Shown here: in pieces, positions 18,661-27,300 of the stretch
Position numbering within the stretch: position 1 is the first letter of the stretch
Layout of the letters: each line of letters starts with the position of its first letter
Origin: Jiella avicenniae
Lineage (GTDB): Bacteria > Pseudomonadota > Alphaproteobacteria > Rhizobiales > Rhizobiaceae
Assembly (NCBI RefSeq): GCF_021390325.1
Contig: NZ_JAJUWU010000001.1
Location: forward strand, 347,115 to 411,114
Direction: 5' to 3'
Length of the DNA: 64,000 nucleotides
Notes under the pieces: generated by a model
The model's input: only the letters and a program-made list of their open reading frames with translations
What the model was told of the DNA's origin: nothing
Database searches by the model: none
Program-made: the position numbers and the translations under genes

Positions 18661-18717
18661 TTTTGACCGCCGGGTCGTCGGGTCGTCGACCGTCGATCCA
18701 CGGTCGGTGACGAAGGT

Positions 18718-18822
18718 TTAACCACGTCGCTTCGAAGCATATTAACCACACCGCTTTTACACAAATTAACCATAAGAAATCGTCTTACAAGCAAAAGCGA
18801 GATCGGCTCGCTGGATTAACCA
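18718..18822 (+). repeat. Array of TTAACCA boxes upstream of flagellin 2
   Basis: TTAACCA occurs at 18718, 18742, 18766 and 18816. The first three are spaced exactly 24 bp apart; the first two 24-bp units agree at about 17 of 24 positions, so this is an imperfect tandem repeat. The copy at 18766 extends to TTAACCAT, the known CtrA half-site form in alphaproteobacteria. They lie 150-255 bp before the flagellin 2 start. Binding-site function is inferred. Confidence 0.65.
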
Positions 18823-18854
18823 GTCGGAAGGCATCGAGACTGCATCTTGCGGGC

Positions 18855-18931
18855 ATAGCGAAGTGGCCGAAGCGAAATAGAAACGGCCACCGGCATGATG
18901 CCCTTTCGCTATCCCGGCCAATCCGGATTGT
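18855..18931 (+). ncRNA. Structured leader element, copy A (flagellin 2)
   Basis: Predicted by eye as a three-way junction. Outer stem: ATAGCGAA (18855-18862) with TTCGCTAT (18905-18912), 8 bp perfect. Stem 2: GTGGCC (18863-18868) with GGCCAC (18885-18890), 16-base loop. Stem 3: GGCA/TGCC around TGA (18892-18902). A small CCGG/CCGG hairpin follows (18914-18926). It shares about 66 of 77 bases, without gaps, with the block at 20618-20694 before flagellin 3, while the flanks differ. It probably acts in the flagellin mRNA 5' leader. Confidence 0.6.
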
Positions 18932-18952
18932 CCCAAAAACTTCGATGTACTT

Positions 18953-18965
18953 GCGTATGGGACGC
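18953..18965 (+). promoter_or_regulatory. Start-proximal hairpin before flagellin 2
   Basis: GCGT and ACGC form a 4-bp stem with loop ATGGG, ending 8 bases before the ATG. The same hairpin is present at 20710-20722 before flagellin 3 with loop ATGGA. The only ribosome-site-like bases (GGGA or GGAA) lie in the loop and stem edge, so translation could be gated here. Confidence 0.45.
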
Positions 18966-18973
18966 TTATTCTT

Positions 18974-20233
18974 ATGACCAGCATTATGACGAATGCCTCT
19001 GCGATGACGGCTCTGCAGAGCCTGCAGTCGATCAACTCTTCGCTCGACGAGACCCAGAGCCGCATCTCGACCGGCTACCGCGTCGCCGAAGCCAAGGACA
19101 ATGCCGCCTACTGGTCGATCGCGACCACGATGCGCTCCGACAACCAGGCGATGTCCGCCGTCGTCGACTCTCTCGGCATCGGCGCCGCCACGGTCGACGC
19201 CGCCTACACCGGCCTCAACGCCGCCAAGGACGTTCTCTCCGAGATCAAGGCCAAGCTGACCACCGCCACCTCCGACGGCGTCGACAAGGGCAAGGTTCAG
19301 GAAGAGATCACGGCTCTCCAGAACCAGCTGAAGACGATCTCCGACTCGGCCTCGTTCTCCGGCCAGAACTGGCTGTCGAACACCGACGCCGATACCGACA
19401 AGCAGATCGTCTCGGCGATCTCGCGCGATGCCAGCAACAAGCTCTCGGTCGGCGCCATCGACGTCGACATCGACAGCTATCGCCTCTACTCCGCCGATGC
19501 CGGCATCCTCGACAAGGGCATCGACGTGTCGCAGTACTCCGGCGCGGTCGGCACGACGACGGTCGAGACCACGGCGATCACCTTCGGCGCCGACAACAAG
19601 ATCTCGTTCTCGGTCTCGCAGAACGGTGAGCCGGCCCGTACGGTCGAGATCACCCAGCAGACCCTGACCGACGTCGGCCTCAACACCTTCACGATCCGCT
19701 CGGAAGCCGATCTGAAGGCCGTCTACGAGCAGGCGCTGTCCGATGCCGGCATCAAGGGCATCGACGTCGACATCACCGCGGGTGCGGTCAGCTTCAAGTC
19801 GCTCGAGACCTTCACGGTCACCAATGCGGCGACGAGCGGCACGACGCCTCCGGCGATCGCCGACATGGGCCTGTCCGCGACCGACGTCACGGCGACGGGC
19901 GGCACCTACACGACCAGCGTCGAAGACATCGACATCTCTTCTGCCGACTCGGACAAGATCCAGGCCTACATCAAGGTCGTCGACGAGGCGCTGTCGCAGG
20001 TCACCACCGCTGCCGCCAGCCTCGGCGCGATCCAGAACCGCATCGACTTGCAGACGGAATTCGTCTCCAAGCTGATGGACACGGTTTCGGAAGGCGTCGG
20101 CACGCTGGTCGATGCCGACATGACCGAGGAGTCCACCCGCCTCAAGGCGCTGCAGACCCAGCAGCAGCTCGGCGTCCAGGCGCTGTCGATCGCCAACAAC
20201 TCCTCGCAGTCGCTGCTCTCGCTGTTCCGCTAA
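18974..20233 (+). CDS. Flagellin 2
   Basis: A 419-residue flagellin. It opens MTSIMTNASAMTALQSLQSI and ends ALSIANNSSQSLLSLFR. It is very close to flagellin 3 in both the conserved ends and the central part (for example VDIDSYRLYSADAGILDK in both), showing a recent duplication. There are no cysteines in the conserved ends. The ATG at 18974 is supported by alignment with both paralogs. Its leader carries the structured element and the TTAACCA array. Confidence 0.97.
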   Translation: MTSIMTNASAMTALQSLQSINSSLDETQSRISTGYRVAEAKDNAAYWSIATTMRSDNQAMSAVVDSLGIGAATVDAAYTGLNAAKDVLSEIKAKLTTATSDGVDKGKVQEEITALQNQLKTISDSASFSGQNWLSNTDADTDKQIVSAISRDASNKLSVGAIDVDIDSYRLYSADAGILDKGIDVSQYSGAVGTTTVETTAITFGADNKISFSVSQNGEPARTVEITQQTLTDVGLNTFTIRSEADLKAVYEQALSDAGIKGIDVDITAGAVSFKSLETFTVTNAATSGTTPPAIADMGLSATDVTATGGTYTTSVEDIDISSADSDKIQAYIKVVDEALSQVTTAAASLGAIQNRIDLQTEFVSKLMDTVSEGVGTLVDADMTEESTRLKALQTQQQLGVQALSIANNSSQSLLSLFR

Positions 20234-20282
20234 GCGGCAAGGGGAGGGGCCCCGCCCCTTCCTGAGCAATCCGACGGAAATG

Positions 20283-20310
20283 AAAGGCCCGGCCCTCCGC
20301 CGGGCCTTTT
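20283..20310 (+). terminator. Rho-independent terminator of flagellin 2
   Basis: AAAGGCCCGGC pairs with GCCGGGCCTTT across a 5-base loop, and the stem runs into TTTT. It lies 50 bp after the flagellin 2 stop. Confidence 0.88.
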
Positions 20311-20617
20311 CGCGTTCTGGCGCCCCCTGCCTTGATCTCGGAGCAGCGGCCTGCAGCCCTGCCGGCGCGCAACCGCCGCGGATTGGCGTCGTTCCCCAGC
20401 CTTGAAGTCGCCCTTACGTTAAGCATGTCGGCAACAAATCTGCATCAAGTCGATCGATCAAAACTTCAAGGTTAATTGCCGTGATGAATCGATATCGTGA
20501 ATCTATTTCGGCCTTTAACTAATCTCATTCGCCATCCGTTAGGCTAGAATCTCCGGATATTCCGAGCGATTTCTCGAATTAAGATTTTGGAGTGAGTCCG
20601 GTCGCCATGTTGTCGTC

Positions 20618-20694
20618 ATAGCGAAGTGGCCAAACGGAAATAGAAGTGGCCATGGGCATGATGCCGTTTCGTTATCCCGGCCGACCCGGATTGT
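20618..20694 (+). ncRNA. Structured leader element, copy B (flagellin 3)
   Basis: Same three-way junction as the block at 18855-18931, with identical stem and loop lengths. Outer stem: ATAGCGAA (20618-20625) with TTCGTTAT (20668-20675); the one base change turns a G-C pair into G-U. Stem 2: GTGGCC (20626-20631) with GGCCAT (20648-20653); again the change keeps a G-U pair. Stem 3 GGCA/TGCC (20655-20665) is unchanged, and the CCGG hairpin (20677-20689) keeps its stem while the loop differs. These changes are what selection on RNA pairing would allow. Confidence 0.6.
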
Positions 20695-20709
20695 TCCTAT
20701 CAGTATCTT

Positions 20710-20722
20710 GCGTATGGAACGC
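20710..20722 (+). promoter_or_regulatory. Start-proximal hairpin before flagellin 3
   Basis: GCGT/ACGC stem with loop ATGGA, ending 5 bases before the flagellin 3 ATG. It matches the hairpin at 18953-18965; the loop differs by one base while the stem is the same. Confidence 0.45.
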
Positions 20723-20727
20723 CAGTT

Positions 20728-21990
20728 ATGACCAGCATCAACACCAACACGTCCGCAATGACGGCTCTGCAGAGCCTGCAGTCGATCAACTCTTCGCTCG
20801 ACGAGACCCAGAGCCGCATCTCGACCGGCTACCGCGTCTCGGAAGCCCAGGACAATGCCGCCTACTGGTCGATCGCGACCACGATGCGTTCCGACAACCA
20901 GGCGATGTCGGCCGTCGTCGACTCGCTCGGCATCGGCGCCGCCACGGTCGACGCCGCCTATACCGGCCTCAATTCGGCCAAGGACGTTCTCTCCGAGATC
21001 AAGGCCAAGCTGACCACCGCCACGTCCGAGGGCGTCGACAAGGGCAAGGTTCAGGAAGAGATCGGTGCGCTCAAGGAGCAGCTGAAGACCATTTCCGACT
21101 CGGCCTCGTTCTCCGGCCAGAACTGGCTGTCGAACACCGACGGCACCACCACCAAGCAGATCGTCTCGTCGATCTCGCGCGATTCCGCCAACAAGCTCTC
21201 GGTCGGCGCCATCGACGTCGACATCGACAGCTATCGCCTCTACTCCGCCGATGCCGGCATCCTCGACAAGGAGATCGACGTTTCGCAGTTCTCCGGTGCG
21301 CTTGGCACGACGACGGTCGAGACCACGGCGATCACCTTCGGCGCCGACAACAAGATCTCGTTCTCGGTCTCGCAGAACGGTGAAGCGGCCCGCACGGTCG
21401 AGATCACCCAGCAGACCCTGACCGACGTCGGCCTCAACGGCAACACGATCCGGTCGGAAGCAGATCTGAAGGCCGTCTACGAAAAGGCGCTGTCCGATGC
21501 CGGTATCGATGGCATCGATGTCGACGTCACCGCGGGTGCGGTCAGCTTCAAGTCGCTGGAGACCTTCTCGGTCACCAATGCGGCCTCGACCGGCACCGGC
21601 ACCCCGCCGACTGTCGCCGAGATGGGCCTGGGTGCGGGCGACGTAACGGCGAGCGGCACCACCGACAAGGTCAGCGTCGAGAACATCGACATCTCGTCTG
21701 CTGACTCAAGCAAAATCCAGGCCTACATCAAGGTCGTCGACGAGGCGCTGTCGCAGGTCACCACGGCCGCCGCCAGCCTCGGTGCGGTGCAGAACCGCAT
21801 CGATCTGCAGACCGAATTCGTCTCCAAGATGATGGACACGGTTTCGAAGGGCGTCGGCTCGCTGGTCGATGCCGACATGACCGAGGAGTCCACCCGTCTC
21901 AAGGCGCTGCAGACCCAGCAGCAGCTCGGCGTCCAGGCGCTGTCGATCGCCAACTCCTCCTCGCAGTCGCTGCTCTCGCTGTTCCGCTAA
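20728..21990 (+). CDS. Flagellin 3
   Basis: A 420-residue flagellin, near-duplicate of flagellin 2. It opens MTSINTNTSAMTALQSLQSI and ends ALSIANSSSQSLLSLFR. Most differences lie in the surface-exposed middle, where small insertions occur (for example SSISRDSANKLSVG against SAISRDASNKLSVG, and an extra Gly/Thr stretch near GTGTPPTVAEMG). Several filament subunits are usual in rhizobia. It is read as a single-gene unit with its own leader element and terminator. Confidence 0.97.
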   Translation: MTSINTNTSAMTALQSLQSINSSLDETQSRISTGYRVSEAQDNAAYWSIATTMRSDNQAMSAVVDSLGIGAATVDAAYTGLNSAKDVLSEIKAKLTTATSEGVDKGKVQEEIGALKEQLKTISDSASFSGQNWLSNTDGTTTKQIVSSISRDSANKLSVGAIDVDIDSYRLYSADAGILDKEIDVSQFSGALGTTTVETTAITFGADNKISFSVSQNGEAARTVEITQQTLTDVGLNGNTIRSEADLKAVYEKALSDAGIDGIDVDVTAGAVSFKSLETFSVTNAASTGTGTPPTVAEMGLGAGDVTASGTTDKVSVENIDISSADSSKIQAYIKVVDEALSQVTTAAASLGAVQNRIDLQTEFVSKMMDTVSKGVGSLVDADMTEESTRLKALQTQQQLGVQALSIANSSSQSLLSLFR

Positions 21991-22027
21991 GACCGGCAGG
22001 CAGCCTTTCGAGGCACAAGGCATGGAA

Positions 22028-22056
22028 GGGGCCGCCCGCAAGGGTGGCCCCTTTTT
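22028..22056 (+). terminator. Rho-independent terminator of flagellin 3
   Basis: GGGGCCGCCC (22028-22037) pairs with GGGTGGCCCC (22042-22051) with one G-U pair and a 4-base loop, followed by TTTTT. Confidence 0.88.
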
Positions 22057-22181
22057 CATGGCGGACTCGTCTCGACACGCCAGTCGGGAGAGCCGCCGAC
22101 ACGGCAGCCGTTTCGTCCGAATGTCTTCAAGCCGCCGGCGCCGCACGGCACCCGGGCGACGGGAGCCGCCGGACGCGGTCG

Positions 22182-24020
22182 TCAGCCTTCGATCTCGGCC
22201 TTCAGCATTTCGAGCTCCAGCCATTCGTCCTCGGCCCTGGCAAGTGCGGCGCGCTTCTCTTCGATCGCCTTGGCGAGCTGCTTGAAGCGCTCGGGGCGCT
22301 TGGAAAACAACGCGGGATCGGCCATCTCCGCCTCCGCCTCGCCGATCTGCGATTCCAGCTCGGCGATGGTCTTCGGCAGGGCTTCGAGGGCGAATTTCTG
22401 CTTGTAGGAGAGTTTCGCCGCGCCGGCCCCCTTCGAGGCGGCCCCGGCCGCGCTGCCGGACGATCCGGATCCCTTGTCAGGCTTTGACGTTTGCGCCGGC
22501 CTTTGCGGCTTTCTCGTCGTCGCGGCCGTTTCCCGCCTCTGCGCGACCATGTCCGAATAGCCCCCGGCATATTCCAGCCAGACGCCGTCGCCGCTCGGCG
22601 AAATCACCCCCGTCACCGTCCGGTCGAGGAAGTCGCGGTCGTGGGAGACGAGCAGCACCGTCCCCGGATAACCGGCGATCAACTCTTCCAGAAGATCCAG
22701 CGTCTCCATGTCGAGATCGTTGGTCGGTTCGTCGAGGACGAGCAGATTGGCGGGCGTCGCCAGCGTCTTGGCGAGCAAGAGCCGCGCCCGCTCGCCGCCC
22801 GAAAGCTGGCCGACCGGGGTGCGGATCTGCTCGGGCTGGAAGAGGAAGTCCTTGAGATAGCCGGCGACGTGCCGCGGCTCGCCATTCACCATCACCTGGT
22901 CGCCGCGCCCGTCGGTCAGCGCCTCGGCGACGCCGACGTCGTCCTTCAGCGCCGCGCGCTTCTGGTCGAGAAAGGCGAGGTCGAGATTGGTGCCGAGGCG
23001 GATCCTACCGGCATCCGGGGCGAGTTCGCCGATCAGCATCTTCAGGAGCGTCGTCTTGCCGGCGCCGTTCGGCCCGACGAGGCCGACCCGGTCGCCCCTG
23101 GCGATGCGCGTCGAAAACTCCTTCACCAGCACCCGGCCGTCATAGGCCTTGCAGATGCCTTCCGCTTCAATCACCAGCTTGCCGCTCTCGCGGGTCTCGC
23201 CCGCCTGCATGCTGACCTGGCCGACGGCCCGGCGCGCGTCGCGTCGCTGCTGGCGCATCGCATGCAGTTCGCCGAGGCGGCGCATGTTGCGGGTGCGCCG
23301 GGCGGTGACGCCGTAACGCAGCCAATGCTCCTCGCGCACGATCTTGCGGTCGAGCTTCTGCAGGTCGCGCTCTTCTTCCTCCAGCACCTTGTCGCGCCAG
23401 CCTTCGAAGGCGCCGAACCCCTCGTCGATCCGCTTCACGCCGCCGCGGTCGAGCCAGACCGTCGCCCGCGTCACCGTCTCCAGAAACCTCCGGTCGTGGC
23501 TGATGACGACGAGGGCGCTCTTCATCGAGCGAATCTCGTCTTCAAGCCATTCGATGGTCGGAAGATCCAGATGGTTGGTCGGCTCGTCGAGGAGGACGAC
23601 GTCCGGTTCGGGCGCCAGCGCCTTGGCCAGTGCCGCCCGCCGCGCCTCGCCGCCGGAAAGGTTGGCGGGCGAGATCTCCTCCGCAAGGCCGAGGGATTCG
23701 ATCAGGAAGGTGACGCGGTAGTGGTCGTCGGCCGGGCCGAGGCCGTCGGCCACATAGTCGCCGACCGTCGCGAAATCGCCGAAGTCCGGCTCCTGGGCGA
23801 GATAGCGCAAGGTCGTGCCGGGCTTCAGGAAGACCTCGCCGCGGTCCGGCTCGACCTGGCCGGCGGCGATCTTCAAAAGCGTCGACTTGCCCGAGCCGTT
23901 GCGGCCGACCAGCGCGATCCGATCGCCCGGCAGGACGTTGAGTTCGACGCCGGAGAGCAGCGGCGTGCCGCCGAAAGTGAGCGCGACGCCATCGAGGCGC
24001 AGGAGGGGAGGGGGTGCCAT
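22182..24020 (-). CDS. uup: ABC-F family ATPase, Uup type
   Basis: A 612-residue soluble protein with two ABC ATPase domains and no membrane part. The first P-loop is GRNGSGKST (residues 39-47) with signature NLSGGEARRAALAKAL; the second is GPNGAGKTT with QLSGGERARLLLAKTL. A long linker between the domains (around EEEERDLQKLDRKIVREE) and a C-terminal coiled coil (KTIAELESQIGEAEAEMAD onward) are typical of Uup, which acts on ribosomes and DNA-related stress. Other ABC-F subfamilies are possible but lack this C-terminal coil. It lies downstream of a palindromic repeat element. Confidence 0.9.
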   Translation of the reverse strand: MAPPPLLRLDGVALTFGGTPLLSGVELNVLPGDRIALVGRNGSGKSTLLKIAAGQVEPDRGEVFLKPGTTLRYLAQEPDFGDFATVGDYVADGLGPADDHYRVTFLIESLGLAEEISPANLSGGEARRAALAKALAPEPDVVLLDEPTNHLDLPTIEWLEDEIRSMKSALVVISHDRRFLETVTRATVWLDRGGVKRIDEGFGAFEGWRDKVLEEEERDLQKLDRKIVREEHWLRYGVTARRTRNMRRLGELHAMRQQRRDARRAVGQVSMQAGETRESGKLVIEAEGICKAYDGRVLVKEFSTRIARGDRVGLVGPNGAGKTTLLKMLIGELAPDAGRIRLGTNLDLAFLDQKRAALKDDVGVAEALTDGRGDQVMVNGEPRHVAGYLKDFLFQPEQIRTPVGQLSGGERARLLLAKTLATPANLLVLDEPTNDLDMETLDLLEELIAGYPGTVLLVSHDRDFLDRTVTGVISPSGDGVWLEYAGGYSDMVAQRRETAATTRKPQRPAQTSKPDKGSGSSGSAAGAASKGAGAAKLSYKQKFALEALPKTIAELESQIGEAEAEMADPALFSKRPERFKQLAKAIEEKRAALARAEDEWLELEMLKAEIEG

Positions 24021-24126
24021 GGGGCGCTTCTAATGATTTGCGGGGCAGGAGGGAATGGGGTGCGGTACCCTGAACGCTGCGGGGCGGGAACTGCGGCGAA
24101 CGTATCGGGCGCATTCCATCATCGCC

Positions 24127-24255
24127 CTGTCATCCTTGGCCTTGTGCCGAGGATCTATTGCCGTCGAAGCGTTGGATCCTTGGCGATTGGCTATTTTCGA
24201 TCGACTCTGGTGCCGATATCCCAGTAGATCCTCGGCACAAGGCCGAGGATGACGG
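24127..24255. repeat. 129-bp dispersed palindromic element, copy 1
   Basis: Terminal arms of 31 bp (24127-24157 and 24225-24255) are inverted repeats with 29 of 31 matches. Each arm is itself a small palindrome (CCTTGG...CCGAGG and CCTCGG...CCGAGG). A second element of the same length in opposite orientation lies at 50113-50241 and matches in the arms and much of the core. It resembles rhizobial intergenic palindromic repeats (RIME-like). It sits between uup and the RND gene. Confidence 0.8.
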
Positions 24256-24303
24256 CCTGAACGGGCCGACGGCGACTGCAGCCGCAGCCGAGCTGTGTCC
24301 TCC

Positions 24304-27300
24304 TCACTCCGCCGGCGCCGGATGCCCGCCATGGCCTCCGCCTCGTTCGTCCTCCTCGTCTTCCTCCAATGCATGGCGCCGTTCCGCCGCCGCGACATCG
24401 CGATGGAGTTCGGCCGTCCGCTCGGAGACCGGCGATGAAAACCGGCCGAGGATCAGATAGGCGACCGGCGTGACGTAGAGGGTCGAGAAGGTGGCGAGGC
24501 CGAGGCCGCCGACGATGACGTAGCCGAGCGCCACGCGGGCCTCCGCCCCGGCGCCGGATGCGAGCACAAGCGGCACGCCGCCGACGACGGTCGCCACCAT
24601 AGTCATCATCACCGGTCTCAGTCGGATGAGGCAGGCCTGCTCCACCGCCTCGCGCAGCGGCATCCCTCTTTCCCGCAACTGATTGGCGAATTCGACGATC
24701 AGGATGCCGTTCTTGGCCATGATGCCGACCAGGAGCACGAGGCCGATCTGGCTGTAGAGATTGAGGCTCATTCCGAAGAAGGAGAGGGCGAAGATCGCGC
24801 AGGCTATGCCCAGCGGCACCGTGGCGATGATGATGAAGGCCGAGACGAAGCTTTCGAACTGGGCGGCGAGGACGAGGACGATGATGACGAGGGCGAAGCC
24901 GAAGACGAGGGCAAGGCCGTTGTTGGTCTCGCTCAGCGTCGCCGCCTCGGCCAGCGGGATCAGGCGCTGGGTCTGCGGCAGCATGTCCTCGGAAAAGCGC
25001 TGGACGTCGGTCCAGGCATCCTGGATGGCGTAGCCGTCCGGGATCGATGCGGTGATGGCCACCGCGCGGCTGCGGTTCTCGCGTTCGAGCGAGGGCGCGA
25101 TCGGCTTTTCCTCGATCGTCGCGACGGTCGACATCGGCACGATCCGCCCGTCGGAGGCCTTGAGGAAGACGTTGCGGAGGTCGCCGGGGTCGTTGACGGG
25201 ATCGCTGGTGGTGATCAGCCGGATCGGAACTTCCTTGTCGGCGATGTAGGTCTGGCCGATCTCGCGCCCGTCGAGCAGCGCCTGCATGGCGGTGGCGAGG
25301 CCGTCGATGTCGATGCCGAGGTCGGATGCGCGTGCCCGGTCGATGACGACGGAAAGCTGCGGCTGGGTGGCGTCGTTGGAAAGCCGCACCGTGCCCCAGC
25401 GGCCGTCCTTCTGCATCGCCTCGACGAGCGTGTCGGCACTTTGGGAGAGTTCGTCGAAGTTCTGGCCGGCGATGGCGAATTGCAGCCCCTGGCCGCCGCC
25501 GCGGATGCCGAGCGAGTTCGGCTGGATGGCGAAGGCTCTGACGCCGGCGATGTTCCTCAGCTTGCCGTTGATCTCGGCGACGATCTCCTGCTGGGTGCGG
25601 TCGCGATCGGACCAGTCGGCGAGGCTGACGACCATGAAGGCCTGATTGGCGCCGCCGCGGCCGGTGATGGCGAAAACGTTCTTCGCCTCGCCCGAATCGA
25701 CATAGGGCATCAAGATGTCTTCCACCCGCCGCACCTGGGCGTTGGTATAGTCGAGGCTGGCTCCCTGCGGCCCGCTGACGCGCATCAGCACGACGGCGCG
25801 GTCCTCAGACGGGGTCAGTTCCTGCGGCATCGTCGTGAAGACGGTGTAGGCGCTGAAGGAGAACAGCGCCGCGGCCGCGACGACGACCACGGGAAAGGCG
25901 AGGCAAAAGCGCAGCGTGACCGCGTAGAAGCCGGCGAGACGGGCTCCGACCCAGCGGATCCCCCGGGCGAAGAAACCCGGCTTCGCCTCGTCCTCGCGGG
26001 CCTTCAGGAACGTCGCCGCCAGCATCGGGCAAAGGGTGAGGGCGATGAAGGAGGAAATCACCACGGCGGCGGCGAGGACGTAGCCGAACTCCTTGAACAG
26101 GCCGCCCGCCTGGCCGGGCAGGAAGGAGATCGGCACGAAGACGGCGGCGAGCGTCGCGGTGGTCGAGACGACGGCGAAGAACATCTCGCGAGCGCCGATG
26201 ACCGCCGCAGCGCGCGGCTTGGCGCCCATGTCGCGCCAGCGGACGATGTTTTCGAGGACGATGATGGCGTCGTCGACCACGAGGCCGGTCGCCAGAACGA
26301 GGGCGAGGAGGGTCAGGATGTTGACCGAAAAGCCCATGACGTAAATGAAGCTGACGACGCCGACGAGGGCGATCGGCATCGTCACGGCGGGAATGAAGGT
26401 CGCGCGGAAGTTCAACAGGAACAGGAAGATCACCGCGACGACGATGACGACGGCGAGGCCTATGGCGAGTTCGACCTCGTGCAGCGCGCCGTTGATGAAG
26501 GTCGCGTCGTCGCTCGTCACCTCGACGTGGACGCCGTCGGGAACGGTGCGGTTGAGATTGGCGACTTCGCGGCGAACGCCTTCGGAAATGTCGAGCGTGG
26601 AAGAGCCGGCCTGGCGGACGACGCCGAGGCCGATGCCGGTCTCGCCGTTGCGCCTTAGCTGCGAGGCGGCCTCGTCCGGGCCGAACCGCACCGAGGCGAC
26701 GTCGCCGAGCTGGGTCCTGTCGTCGAGATAGATCGCTTCGAAGGCTTCCGGCGAATTGACGTTGGCGTCCGCCCGGACGATCAGCTGCTGACTCGGCGAG
26801 GCCAGCGAGCCGGCGGGAACGTCCATCGCGGCGTTCTGCAGCGCGGTCGCGACGTTGCCGAGGGTGAGGCCCCGGGTCGCCAGCTTGTCCGGATCGATGT
26901 CGACGTAGATCAGCTTCTCGCGTTCGCCGTAGACCTGGAGGTCCGCGACGCCGTCGACGGCGGCGAGCTGGTCGGCGATGCGGTCCTCGACGAGGGTCGT
27001 CAGATCCTCGATCTTCATGGTCTTGGCGGTGACGGCAAGGCGCATGATCGCCTGGGCGTCGGCATCGGCCTTGACGATGCGCGGCTCGTCGGCGCCTTCG
27101 GGAAGCTGGTTCGAGATCCGGCTGACGGCATCGCGCACGTCGCTCGCCGCGACGTTGAGGTCGGTGGCGTCGGAAAACTCGATGGTCACCCGCGCGTCGC
27201 CGAATTCCGACTGGGACGAGATCGACTCGATGCCGGTCACCCGGGCGACCGCGCTCTCGATCTGGCTGGTGACCTGACGGTCGATCGTTTCCGGGCTCGC

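Noticed and set aside
18895..19629. Long out-of-phase frames beginning MMPFRYPG and running into flagellins 2 and 3 as full coding genes
   Set aside because: Most of the frame lies inside the flagellin genes and is a paralog-shared shadow; only the short leader part is discussed as a possible leader peptide.
22491..24227. 578-codon plus-strand open frame antisense to uup
   Set aside because: Mirror frame of a strong ABC-F gene; no motifs.
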